Of a stretch of DNA of 64,000 nucleotides, positions 18,250 through 27,508 are shown in pieces. The translations under genes and the position numbers were made by a program. The stretch lies in assembly GCA_965219635.1 (NCBI GenBank), contig OZ244783.1, positions 2,790,001-2,854,000 of the forward strand, in the 5' to 3' direction. Each line of letters opens with the position of its first letter. The stretch's first letter is position 1. The DNA comes from JAPOXR01 sp965219635 (lineage in GTDB: Bacteria; Pseudomonadota; Alphaproteobacteria; Rhodobacterales; Rhodobacteraceae). Under the pieces are notes generated by a model. It worked only from the letters and a program-made list of their open reading frames with translations. It did not search any database and was not told the origin of the DNA.

Positions 18250-18595
18250 TCGTAATAGAAGCAATCCATACGGTCGGCAGTTTCATATCACTGCCTGATT
18301 GCGGGCCGGTAGGCGGCACTGAACCTGCCGCAGTTGATCCGGGTGTGAACATCATGGCCTGCGGACAGTCTTTGCCGGGCAGGTAGGGAACTGGGGCTGC
18401 ACAGGCTGCTTGCCTCCTTGAATGCAACCCGGAGCCACCTCTGAAAAAGGCATCGGGCAGGCTTCCGGATGGCACCAACGCAGTTTCAAGCTGAAAGAAG
18501 CGCTTTCAAGCCGGACGCAAGCAGATGTTCACCAGCAAGGAATTCCGACAGCCGGGTAGTCAGATCTTGTCCGATACTGCCCCTGCTGTCCTGGT

Positions 18596-19693
18596 TTACC
18601 AACCCAGTGTTGATGTTATTTGGCCTTGAATCGAGTGAATTGACAGCACCATTGCCGAAACCACGAGGAAGACCACAAGGAACGCCAGCGATCGTAACAG
18701 GGCAAGATCACGACCGAGTTCTTCCCGTTTTTCCCTCTCCCAGTCTTCTGCAAGCTCGGTCAGCCTTGACGGAAAATCCGGCACCCCTGCCATTATCTTG
18801 AGTGAAATCGCCATGTCGCGGTCCGGCCAACCCGCTCCCGAGAGTTCAATAGCGGAACCGAGGCTGCATCCATTGAGGAGGTTCAAACGGATCAGATCCA
18901 GCCGATGTTGCATGTATGGACTAGAGCCCGGCCTGATGCGCTCGATTGTCTCCACGCATGTCATTCCGCTTGCCATCAACGAACCGGCTGACTTCAGGAA
19001 CAGGATACCGGTACGGGCGCGATACCCGGAAAAGACTGGAAGCCCGTCAGCTGCCGCCCTTCCTGCCCCGGCCCACCTTCGGAGAGTGAAGGCAAATGCC
19101 GGGCCGGCCGCAATCACAATAAAGGCAACCACCAGCATGTTTGATGTTGCAAGGCCGCTGGCTGAGTCCAGCCGCCGCGCAATGCCGGACCATTCCGGCC
19201 GGGGAAGAAGGTCTCCCAGTACAGGGGCAATGCGCACATGGAAATGCACCAGAAGTCCGTAGACCATCAAGAGCAGAAAGCCGGGATAGGCAAGTTCGCC
19301 GGCAATCTTGGTCCGATCCTCGGCCCGGTGCTTCAAGGACCGGCTGTAGGCATCAAGCTTGGCGGACAGACCGTCACCTGCTTCCATTGCCGCGATTGCC
19401 ATTCTCTCTTCATCGGGTACCCAACCGTCCAACGCCGCGGACAAGGACAGCCCATTGCGCATCCTGCTGCGGACACCATCAAGAATTGCAGCAAGCCTGC
19501 GGGCGGTTGAGCGTCTGCTGGCAGCTGAAACCGCCCTGATCGCATCAATGGCTTCCCCCATTGAGAGGCCTGCCTTCATCAAGGCTGCGAGATCACGGTA
19601 GAAGCGCTGCCTCTGCTGCAACCCGAACCTCAGCGCGGTCAATCGCTGCCTGATTTTGACGGAAGGCCAGTCCGCCCGCAGAAACTCAGCCAC
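18596..19693 (-). CDS. pilR: Type IVb pilus inner-membrane platform protein PilR
   Basis: A 365-aa protein with a GTG start overlapping the end of pilQ by eight bases. It belongs to the GspF/PilC family, R64 PilR branch: two repeats around hydrophobic hairpins, with FYRDLAALMKAGLSMGEAIDAI opening repeat one, LAYPGFLLLMVYGLLVHF a membrane helix, and FLKSAGSLMASGMTCVETIERI opening repeat two. The terminal helix (SLAFLVVFLVVSAMVL) anchors the protein. It links the PilQ ATPase to the growing pilus. It is the last gene of the pilN-R block; pilS does not follow, unlike in IncI plasmids. Confidence 0.88.
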   Translation of the reverse strand: MAEFLRADWPSVKIRQRLTALRFGLQQRQRFYRDLAALMKAGLSMGEAIDAIRAVSAASRRSTARRLAAILDGVRSRMRNGLSLSAALDGWVPDEERMAIAAMEAGDGLSAKLDAYSRSLKHRAEDRTKIAGELAYPGFLLLMVYGLLVHFHVRIAPVLGDLLPRPEWSGIARRLDSASGLATSNMLVVAFIVIAAGPAFAFTLRRWAGAGRAAADGLPVFSGYRARTGILFLKSAGSLMASGMTCVETIERIRPGSSPYMQHRLDLIRLNLLNGCSLGSAIELSGAGWPDRDMAISLKIMAGVPDFPSRLTELAEDWEREKREELGRDLALLRSLAFLVVFLVVSAMVLSIHSIQGQITSTLGW

Positions 19694-21353
19694 CAGAGCC
19701 GTTCAACCCGGCTGCCAGCGATGCGGCATGGTCAGGGTGATCCCTCATGTAGGAACTCACCAGTTCAACCTCCTCCTCGATCTCATTGATGTCGCAAGCG
19801 CCCTGTCCAACCTTGAGCATGGCATGATGCATGACCGGAATTCCGCCCAACCCTCCCTTGCGTAATGGTGACAACCAGTGGGCGCGCATCGCCGTCCGTT
19901 CGCCGCGCATGTGAAGCTCGAGCAGTGCCGGATCTGGAAGCACAGTCTCGGCAACAACTGTGCGGCCAGCAAGACCGTTCCGGCAGTTCGCACAACCTAC
20001 GCCCCTGACAAACAGGCTATCGGCACGCCGTCCGGTCAGGTCCATGACTTTCAGGGCGAGGCTCTTTTCGAGTTGGCCACTGCGAACCGCATCCCGGTAA
20101 CTTGTCCGGCAAACGCGGCAAAGGACCCCGACAAGTCGCTGGTAGACCAGCCCCCGGACGATCGAGGGATCGGCCAGTTTCCAGCTCTGCACTCCCAAAT
20201 CAATCAGGCGATCCAGTATGCCCAATGCCGAGCCGGAGTGGATCGTCGACCACAAGGCGTGCCCGGTCATTGCCAGTTCCACGGCATGCGCAGCCAGTTC
20301 GCGATCGCGCAATTCCCCCAGGACCACCACATTGGGGTCCGATCTCAAGGCCGCCTTGATGGCGTCAACAAACGCCTCATTGCGCGGCTGGCCCAATCTG
20401 GGCGCCACTGCAACATGCACAGCCCCGTCGATGTCCAGTTCAACCGGTTCCTCAATGGCGAACGCCGATATCTCGTGCGACTTTTCCCTGACCATGGCTG
20501 TGAGCAGCCGCTGCAAGGTGGTGGTCTTCCCCGACGAGACTTTACCCGAAAGCAGATACAGCCCTCCGGTTCTGCGGCGCATGATTGCCAGGTCGGCGAG
20601 TTGTCCGGGATGGTAGCCCAGCGCAGCCAGATCGGCCTCATCCCTGCTTGAGGCGTATTTCAGCCTCATTGCCAGGAAGGCCCTTCGCCCCGAGGTTGGC
20701 GAGTACTGCAATCTGGCCCCGTCCACATTCGGAGGCAGCAATCCGGAAGCTCGCGTCAGTGCTCCCTTCATGAAGTGCACCGACCCGGCCTCAGAACCCT
20801 GATCGATTGCCACGGCAAACGCCGCGTTGATCAGCGCCATCCCATCTTCAGGCGTCTTGCTGGTCAACTGACGCAACCTGCCGTCCACCCGGACCTTGAT
20901 TTCGCAATGGCTTGCCAGCACCTTGAAGTGCACATCCGATGCCGCCAGTTCCGCCGACTCGGCGATGATGCGGCGTAACTCCCTCTGGCGTTCGATTTCA
21001 CTCCGTTTGGCTGCGGCGGGATCGCCTGTGGCATTTCCTGGCTCGTATGCAGACAGGATTGTCCCGCTGTCGGATTCCACAATCCGCAGGATGTCAATTT
21101 CTGCCCTGAACGCACGGTCCAGCACCGCCTTGATCTCAGGCGACCATCTGCTCCCCCTTGCTATGACGAGCAGCCCGCCCTGGAATGCGGCAACTAGGCG
21201 GCGGTCGCCCGGCGGCACTTCAAGCTCCCCGCCCGGCCCGGAAATCAGACTGCCTGCGCCGTGCTGTTCAAGAAACTCCTGCCCGGAGAGTTGCCTGCCA
21301 ACTGCCGGGCTCGCCGTCGGCTGCCCCCTTGCCTCCGCTTCGGACTCAATCAT
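19686..21353 (-). CDS. pilQ: Type IVb pilus assembly ATPase PilQ
   Basis: About 555 aa; the ATG at 21353 overlaps the end of pilP, with an in-frame TTG one codon earlier. It is a secretion ATPase of the GspE/PilB type. Numbered from the TTG, Walker A GKVSSGKT is at 271-278, the Asp box at 301-308, Walker B VVVLGELRD at 343-351 and a His box at GHALWSTIH. C413/C416 and C455/C458 form the zinc site of extension ATPases. The N-terminal domain is R64 PilQ-like rather than GspE N1. It powers pilin polymerisation in the cytoplasm. No PilT retraction ATPase is visible. Confidence 0.9.
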   Translation of the reverse strand: MIESEAEARGQPTASPAVGRQLSGQEFLEQHGAGSLISGPGGELEVPPGDRRLVAAFQGGLLVIARGSRWSPEIKAVLDRAFRAEIDILRIVESDSGTILSAYEPGNATGDPAAAKRSEIERQRELRRIIAESAELAASDVHFKVLASHCEIKVRVDGRLRQLTSKTPEDGMALINAAFAVAIDQGSEAGSVHFMKGALTRASGLLPPNVDGARLQYSPTSGRRAFLAMRLKYASSRDEADLAALGYHPGQLADLAIMRRRTGGLYLLSGKVSSGKTTTLQRLLTAMVREKSHEISAFAIEEPVELDIDGAVHVAVAPRLGQPRNEAFVDAIKAALRSDPNVVVLGELRDRELAAHAVELAMTGHALWSTIHSGSALGILDRLIDLGVQSWKLADPSIVRGLVYQRLVGVLCRVCRTSYRDAVRSGQLEKSLALKVMDLTGRRADSLFVRGVGCANCRNGLAGRTVVAETVLPDPALLELHMRGERTAMRAHWLSPLRKGGLGGIPVMHHAMLKVGQGACDINEIEEEVELVSSYMRDHPDHAASLAAGLNGSGG

Positions 21354-22389
21354 CAATGTTCAGTTCAATGGTATGGCCATCGCGAACTATGACGACACCG
21401 CCGGAACTCACCGAACGCACTTTGGAGCCATCTGGAAGAGTGTCGCCTGCCTCCACCTGAATTCCCATTCCGCCCAGATCAAGTATCGCAGAATGCCGGT
21501 CGTTCCGGCCAAACACCTCAAGAACCGAGATTGCTTTCGCAGAACGGCCGGGGGCCGGCAGAGGCTCAGCCTGTTCCGATGCAGGTTGTTCTGGCGCCGG
21601 TTTCGGTTTCGTTGGCGAAAGCGCCGCCTTGAGGCTTGCCTCCTGCAGCCTGAGTTCGAGTATCCTGATCCTGGCCTTGAGTTCATTCTCCTCGATCTGG
21701 TGAGAGAGCCGCCTGCCCTCGGGAGTATCGGCAAATGACTCGAAGCGTCCGGGTGCTATCTCGATCAGTGTTTCAGGTCCGCGCAAGGCAAGCAGCCGAT
21801 TGAGCAATTCTGCCTGCTTCAACTGGCGCTCCATCATGATGATGCTCTCGGAAATCTCCGCCTGCCGGCCAAGCAACCCCGACTCCTGCAGGATTCTGAT
21901 ACGTGACGCTGTGACCGGATCTGGGTGGGAAGGATCTCCACTTGCCAATTCTCCAGGATTGGTTGGAGCGGCGAGTTGCCGAGGGTTTTCTGTCACTGAA
22001 TCTGCGGAGTCAGCGGTAGGCAGGCCCTTTGGCAATGGAACACCGTTTGCCGTTTCAGCTGCCGATTGCCTCGCTTTGCCGTGATCAGTACTCGCATCCT
22101 TGGCAGCGTGCGCATCCGATTGCTGTTGGATGCGGCTATTTTGAGGCGCTTCCCTTGCTTCCGCACTCGGCGACCGTTCAGAATGAACCCGCCGACTGCT
22201 GTCTGCCTGTGCTTCGCTGTTGGTCAACTCCTGCAGTTCGGCGGGCCATTCAGGCAAGGACAGCAGGCCACCTGTTTCCGCGGCTGCAACCACCCCGAGC
22301 AACGCCGCCGCCACAATGCAAAATGACGCCCGCGCGGGCGATGCCAATAAGCGTCTTCTCAACACAGTTGCACGTTTCCGGTCTGTCAT
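21346..22389 (-). CDS. pilP: Type IVb pilus protein PilP
   Basis: A 347-aa protein whose ATG overlaps the pilO stop (ATGA). It has an N-terminal membrane anchor (about residues 20-40), a long low-complexity periplasmic stretch rich in Ala, Ser and Glu, a coiled-coil segment (about 180-265) and a C-terminal compact domain (ISVLEVFGRNDRHSAILDLGG to the end). The last is the PilP domain found between PilO and PilQ in R64-type clusters. It probably connects the inner-membrane complex with the secretin. It is longer than R64 PilP, mainly through the linker. Confidence 0.8.
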   Translation of the reverse strand: MTDRKRATVLRRRLLASPARASFCIVAAALLGVVAAAETGGLLSLPEWPAELQELTNSEAQADSSRRVHSERSPSAEAREAPQNSRIQQQSDAHAAKDASTDHGKARQSAAETANGVPLPKGLPTADSADSVTENPRQLAAPTNPGELASGDPSHPDPVTASRIRILQESGLLGRQAEISESIIMMERQLKQAELLNRLLALRGPETLIEIAPGRFESFADTPEGRRLSHQIEENELKARIRILELRLQEASLKAALSPTKPKPAPEQPASEQAEPLPAPGRSAKAISVLEVFGRNDRHSAILDLGGMGIQVEAGDTLPDGSKVRSVSSGGVVIVRDGHTIELNIDD

Positions 22390-23681
22390 CTGGATTGTGT
22401 CTCCCGATCCGGTGTCCCGTATGCCTTGGCAGTCAGGTGCCAGATGTTGGTTGCAGGGCGATAAGCCAGAGCTTCCGGAACCAGACCCGGAAGATCGGCA
22501 ATCAGTTGGGCATACTCGGCAATCGCAGCCGATGTCTTGATCCCGATGTCGATATGGGCTGGCGAATAGCCTCTACGCCCGCTTGCACTTCCGCTCCTGC
22601 GCACGAGATTGGCTTCAAGTCCCAACGACAGGAGCCTGTGACGGAGCACGGACTCAATGAACCGGAGGTCTCCGGCTGTCTGCTGGGCAACCGGATCGGG
22701 TTTCCCGATCAAGACAGGAACTGCCAACTCGGCGCGTTTGTCCCTTTCCGCAAAGGTCAGCACGCCGTCAGGCACTTCAAGGGCTGCGGCTCTGAGCCAG
22801 GCAGGGCTCCCTCTCTGGCGGCGCCAGATGACTTTCGCATCAGCCGACGACCCGTCCCAGGAACACATCAAGGCATCGACAAGCCAGCCGGACGGCATGA
22901 TCAGCAGCTTGTTCATCCTTGTTGCGCAGGCGAGCACGAACGCAGGCAGAGACGGCGCACCCTCCCATGGTGGAGCAGGACGCAAGACAGCAACCGAACT
23001 GGCGGTTTGCTGGAGCGCTTCCCGGGATTCCCTGAGTTTCGACCATTCGGACCAACCAAAGGTTACTGCCCCCGCAAGGAGCACCACCGCAGACGCCCAA
23101 ATCAACATTCCCGGCAAACGGTTGACGCGTCGGAGCGGCACCGCGGAGTTGAGGGCAAGAATCTCGGCGAACTCGGCCGGAGCCGATCCTGGAACTTCCC
23201 AGGCAGGGGGAGCTACGACCTTTTCCCAGTGCGGCGCCTCAAGCGATCGCCGAAACGCTGCGAGCGCTGCGCTTTCGGCAGCATGCAACTGGTCCTCGTA
23301 GATCAGGGAGTCACGCATGGCGACGATCCACCACAATCCTCTGCTGCCGGGCAGCTTCATGGCAGCCAGCCAGTTGTCCCCCCATCCGACAGCATTCACG
23401 GCGGTTGCTCCAGCCAGCATGCCCGGGGTCAGTTCATCCTGCGTTCTTGCAAATCCAATCTGGCGATTGCCGGCCGGACGCGCATGAAGATCGAACCCGC
23501 CCTTGCCGCCTCCGGCCATTCTGGCCTGGGCACGCAGCGCCAGCCCCTGCTTCACTGGCTGCCACAACAACCCCAATGCGAGTTGCTTGCTGCCGAACGC
23601 AACCTTGCAGGGTTCGACGATCCGGGATCTTCCTGCCGGAGCGTGTCCACTTGAACCAAGTTCACCTGGCACCGTCAGCAC
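22386..23681 (-). CDS. pilO: Type IVb pilus protein PilO (PilO2 family)
   Basis: A 431-aa protein read from a GTG that overlaps pilN by 20 bases. The first 160 residues form a cytoplasmic domain (with NAVGWGDNWLAAM and LWWIVAMRDSLIYED), one membrane helix follows (MLIWASAVVLLAGAVTF, about 191-207), then a periplasmic part. This arrangement and the position between secretin and PilP match R64 PilO, a bitopic scaffold protein. The sequence is diverged, so assignment rests on architecture and order as much as on residues. Confidence 0.8.
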   Translation of the reverse strand: MLTVPGELGSSGHAPAGRSRIVEPCKVAFGSKQLALGLLWQPVKQGLALRAQARMAGGGKGGFDLHARPAGNRQIGFARTQDELTPGMLAGATAVNAVGWGDNWLAAMKLPGSRGLWWIVAMRDSLIYEDQLHAAESAALAAFRRSLEAPHWEKVVAPPAWEVPGSAPAEFAEILALNSAVPLRRVNRLPGMLIWASAVVLLAGAVTFGWSEWSKLRESREALQQTASSVAVLRPAPPWEGAPSLPAFVLACATRMNKLLIMPSGWLVDALMCSWDGSSADAKVIWRRQRGSPAWLRAAALEVPDGVLTFAERDKRAELAVPVLIGKPDPVAQQTAGDLRFIESVLRHRLLSLGLEANLVRRSGSASGRRGYSPAHIDIGIKTSAAIAEYAQLIADLPGLVPEALAYRPATNIWHLTAKAYGTPDRETQSR

Positions 23682-25371
23682 CCTTGCCGTCTGGTGTTGA
23701 TCCTGCCGATTGCCCGGAGGGCAGGATCGAGGGGCGGATCATCAAGACGGTGGCAATGCGCTCGGCAGCAGAAGCCTGGCGGCCCCCAAGCACGCCCGCA
23801 AGGCCATATCCCCCCGATCTGTCCCTTGAGTTGCGGTTGCGCTCAAATCCCATCAACACAAGGGTCTGGTTGTCGCCAATGATTGCCTGCTGTTCGAATG
23901 AAGTCGTGGAGACACGAGGAAGTTGTATGCTCTGCCTGTCGGACGTGAATTCCACCAATTCGTTGAGGTCCGACAATTTGACGCTGTAGCTGACGAGGAT
24001 CTTCCGGTTTGGCAGCAGCCGGGGAAGCAGATTCAGTTCAAAGCCGGTCTTCAGGGTCCCCGGTTCAATGCTGGTCCGGGTTGAGCCCTCCGGCCCGGCT
24101 ACCGCCTCGACCTTCTTCGCGTATGCAGTGTCATTGATGACCTGAACGGGTACCATCCGGTTGTTGGAGGTCGTGATGCCAGTCCGGGTTTCGACCGTTA
24201 CGCGGCCGCGTTTGTCGAGTGCGCCAATGAACAACTCCAGGTCCACTTCTCCGGAGAGCACTCCGACATTGAAGGACGCTTGGGAGCCCGCTGCTCCATA
24301 AGTTCCGGTCCAGTCGATGGCGCCCTGTTTCCCGTCGACCAGAAGATCAAGTTCCATTCCCGCCCCTGCGCTTTCCGAGAGCGCAACGGTAAGCACATTC
24401 ACGTCGAATGCGATCTGACCTCCAAGGAACCCGTTCAGTGCCTTCACATGGCGCTCAACGCGCCGTTGACCTTCTGGCCGGGCCGTCACCACGAAATGTC
24501 CTGTGGACTTGCCGTATGTGACAACCGCCTCTTCCCCTGCAATCGCATGCATTGCCGCGGCTATGTCTGCCTGCAGATCAATTGAGCCGGTCGAGGTTGA
24601 ATTGCCGATGCTGCCGGAGAACTCGGTTCGCGACGGCAAGGCGGCGACCTGGTAGACCCTAGTGGAAAACTCCCTGAAAATGACAGTCGAGCGGTCGAAT
24701 TCCCAGTCAAGCCCAAACCGGGAAGCGACTGCATCAAGGACATCCGGGACCGAACCCCGGAGATTGAACCGGTACCGTTCCTTCAGGCCGTATCCGGCAA
24801 CTGGCCGGCTACCAATGGGCGCCTCCTGCGCCGGCAACACGGGGTCTGCCAACCCGGATCCGTTCGCAGCCAAAACCCGGTTCTCAGGCCCTGCAAGAAC
24901 AATGAACTGAAGCCCTGTCAGCTCCGAAACCCGGTCAATGACTTCGGGCAGTCCGAGTTGCACCCGGCTCCTGATCGTGATTTCGCCCAGCGCTTTCAAG
25001 CGTGCTGCCTGTAGAGGGTCTGGGGAAGCGTAATGCTGAATTGAATCTGGGACACTGGCCTTGGCGGAACTGCCCTGCGAGGCAGAACCCGCCGCTTCCA
25101 ATCCTGTTTCAACAATTGAAGCCGGATCGGCCGTCACTGTTCCGGCGGTGAAGTCCGGATCCACACAACCCGGGGCCATCAAGGACAGAGCGGCTGCTGT
25201 TGCCAATGAGGCTGCCCTGCGATTAGGCCCGGTCCGGCACCAACAACCGCCAGATCGAACGCTGCCAATCGATCCCGCGAGAGCGGGGCAGCAGCGTCTT
25301 GGTTGGATTTCATTGGAGATAAGGGAGAGTTTGGTTTGGCTGTGTCCCGGTTTGCCGGGACTAGCGCCCAT
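23662..25371 (-). CDS. pilN: Type IVb pilus secretin PilN (outer-membrane lipoprotein)
   Basis: About 569 aa from the ATG at 25371, chosen because the better lipoprotein signal (RRAASLATAAALSLMAPGC) lies downstream of it. The signal is unusually far in, so the true start is uncertain. The mature protein begins at the Cys. An STN-like N-domain (FNLRGSVPDVLDAVASRFGL) precedes the secretin domain, with VNVLTVALSESAGAGMELDLL, TRTGITTSNNRMVPVQV and a C-terminal VLMIRPSILP strand. It forms the outer-membrane pore. It starts the pilN-R operon; pilL and pilM do not precede it here. Confidence 0.85.
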   Translation of the reverse strand: MGASPGKPGHSQTKLSLISNEIQPRRCCPALAGSIGSVRSGGCWCRTGPNRRAASLATAAALSLMAPGCVDPDFTAGTVTADPASIVETGLEAAGSASQGSSAKASVPDSIQHYASPDPLQAARLKALGEITIRSRVQLGLPEVIDRVSELTGLQFIVLAGPENRVLAANGSGLADPVLPAQEAPIGSRPVAGYGLKERYRFNLRGSVPDVLDAVASRFGLDWEFDRSTVIFREFSTRVYQVAALPSRTEFSGSIGNSTSTGSIDLQADIAAAMHAIAGEEAVVTYGKSTGHFVVTARPEGQRRVERHVKALNGFLGGQIAFDVNVLTVALSESAGAGMELDLLVDGKQGAIDWTGTYGAAGSQASFNVGVLSGEVDLELFIGALDKRGRVTVETRTGITTSNNRMVPVQVINDTAYAKKVEAVAGPEGSTRTSIEPGTLKTGFELNLLPRLLPNRKILVSYSVKLSDLNELVEFTSDRQSIQLPRVSTTSFEQQAIIGDNQTLVLMGFERNRNSRDRSGGYGLAGVLGGRQASAAERIATVLMIRPSILPSGQSAGSTPDGKGADGAR

Positions 25372-25878
25372 GGTATTCCATTGCATCCGTTCATCAGCAG
25401 AACGGCAGCGCTGCGCAGCAAGCATTGATTTGCGATGTCTCAACGACAACCGTGTGCATCGCATGTTCGCCCATTGCCTCACTTTTGCCCGCTGCCGCGC
25501 CGCCTACCGTCGACTAACCGGGTTTCGTGAGGCATCCCCAGTCCATTGCCGGGCAATGCTGCCGTTATTGTGGAAAGAGCCGCTTTCCGAACCCCGGCCC
25601 TGGACCGCGCGTGTGGGACGACGCTCCACAGCCATCGTGACGTTCAGCCAGACCTGAATTCCGGCCAGGCTCCAAAGATGATGTTACGCTGAGCTCACTT
25701 GCTCGGAAGTCAGCAAGGGAGATGCACCGCAGGATCCCCGGATCGGCCTCCAGAACTCCGATCTATCGGTTTGGGCCTGCGGCGAAAGCTGTTCAGGTAA
25801 GGGCCGCAGGCAGAACGGTTGTCAACCGATCAACAAGGCGGGAGCGCACCGGGCGCATGTAGCGGTCGATCTACTGCA
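25372..25878. other. Intergenic region upstream of pilN
   Basis: No gene is supported. It contains the short palindrome CGGTTG-T-CAACCG (25816-25828), about 450 bp upstream of pilN and just beyond the MaoC stop. It may be a regulator site or a read-through hairpin of the MaoC gene. The pilN promoter should be here but was not recognised. Confidence 0.35.
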
Positions 25879-26688
25879 TCAAGCTCCATGAGCAGTTGCG
25901 ATCATGCGCAGGCCACCGCTCGGATCCTGGAACCATAGCTGGAGGCCATTCGCATCACGCTTACGGCAAATCAGCAACTCTTCGCCCGCGTGAACCGGAG
26001 CCACCGCCCGGTATTCGAACGAACGCAGCCGGCCAAGCACGGCCTCTGCTTCTCCGGCCAGCATCGTCGAGAGCAGCGGACCGTGCACGATGAGTCCGGA
26101 ATAGCCGGCGATGTCGCGGCAATAGTCGGCATCGTAGTGAATTCTGTGACCATTGAAGGTCAGGGCAGAATACCGGAAGAGCAGAACGGGATCGAACACG
26201 GCTGGCCTTGACGCTTCGGCAGTCATTTCGCTCTGCTTCGGCTCGGGCGGCTTGCCGCCCTCGCGGTATACAAGGTTCTGGCGTTCGGTCAGTGCCAGAG
26301 CGCCTTCCTGGCGGATTTCATGCCTGACGGTAACAAAGGCAAGCTGCCCGGAACGCCCCGATTTCTCCGAGATGTCCTCGACTACCGATGTCTTGACCGC
26401 GTTGACACCCAGGACGAGAGGACGCTCGAATTCGAGACTGCCGCCCGCCCACATCCGCTGTGGCAGACCCAAATCGGGAATGAAGCCTCCGGTCCGGCCA
26501 TGGCCATCCGGCCCCAACTGGCCCGCCGGAAGCGCTTCCCAAAAATAGATCTGATGCCATAACGCCGGCAACCGCGAGCCAATTCCCGGTGGGGCGCCGC
26601 CAAGGTCCAGTGCAGCGTGCAGCGCCTGAGCCCGAACTGGGTCGAGATTGTCCGCTGTGGTCTTCGACCTTTCACCGCCGTCATTCAT
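25879..26688 (-). CDS. MaoC-like hydratase (mesaconyl-C4-CoA / itaconyl-CoA hydratase family)
   Basis: A 269-aa protein; an AGGAGA box precedes its ATG. It has a double hot-dog layout with an FAS1-like N-terminal half (LWHQIYFWEALP, RMWAGGSLEFERPL) and a C-terminal MaoC half with the catalytic-type segment SALTFNGHRIHYDADY and GLIVHGPLLSTML. This matches mesaconyl-C4-CoA and itaconyl-CoA hydratases, which add water to a branched C5 enoyl-CoA. No CoA transferase or citramalyl-CoA lyase lies nearby, so the pathway is open. It stands alone, divergent from the next ThDP enzyme across 820 bp. Confidence 0.8.
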   Translation of the reverse strand: MNDGGERSKTTADNLDPVRAQALHAALDLGGAPPGIGSRLPALWHQIYFWEALPAGQLGPDGHGRTGGFIPDLGLPQRMWAGGSLEFERPLVLGVNAVKTSVVEDISEKSGRSGQLAFVTVRHEIRQEGALALTERQNLVYREGGKPPEPKQSEMTAEASRPAVFDPVLLFRYSALTFNGHRIHYDADYCRDIAGYSGLIVHGPLLSTMLAGEAEAVLGRLRSFEYRAVAPVHAGEELLICRKRDANGLQLWFQDPSGGLRMIATAHGA

Positions 26689-27508
26689 CGGTGAACTCTC
26701 CTGTGTTCAACCATTCGCAAGGGCTCATTCGTGCCGCATGCGGAAATCGAAGGCAAATCGAACTTGCCAGCTCAAGTCAAAGATCTGCCTGAACAGGGCT
26801 TGCAACGGCTGGAAGAGCACGCCCTGCCGGGATGATGCGGGTCTGCGGCCAACTCAGGACTGGGAACTTGCCGCAAAACTCCGCGGCGCATTTTTGCCTC
26901 GTGCAGTGACTAGTTGCCCGACAAGTGTTTGCCAAAATGACTGCCTCAGGTGCAACTGGTGCGGCCGTTGGACGAGTTCCTCTTGCGGCATGGCATCGGC
27001 CAGAATGCCGGAACTGCAATGAAACTGGGGGATAAGAACCCGGCAGTTACTAAGAGATCATGATCCATTGCCGCCTTTGAAAGTCCCGGCATCGGAACAG
27101 GTCGGCAGGCTCCTGAAGAAGCCTGGAGCCAGTCCATTAGCGGCCTCAGAAACCGGAATGGCTGAGTCCTTCCTGCCATGACCGGTCATTGCTTGGTTCA
27201 TGTCAAACGGGCGGCTGCCGAGCGGCCAGGCTGTCATGCCTGCTACTGCCTGAGGGATTTACCCAAGCGCACAGTAGAAATCCTGTTCCGCGAGGTGGCT
27301 CCTTTCCCCTTCTCACTCTACCGCCGCTTGCGGATTATGCCGCAAGAGATTGGCCGCCAGAGTTGTGTAGTCGGAGAAACCGCCAACCGTTGGAAGCAGT
27401 GGCTTTGGAATCAATCCGAAATAGTCTATCCCGGCTACTGCATTCAGCACGCCGGCACTGCTGCGCGTGCGCCCGAACCAAGGTTCTTCAGCATAGGTGG
27501 AGCTCTAC
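26689..27508. other. Long intergenic region, nothing recognised
   Basis: No frame in this 820-bp stretch resembles a known protein or has a clear ribosome-binding site. A short palindrome GATCATGATC (27056-27065) is the only structure noted. It probably holds the divergent promoters of the MaoC and ThDP genes. Confidence 0.4.

Noticed and set aside
22029..23654. 541-codon open frame on the plus strand
   Set aside because: Antisense to pilO/pilP; Pro/Arg/Ser-rich composition, no start signal or family match. A GC-rich shadow frame.
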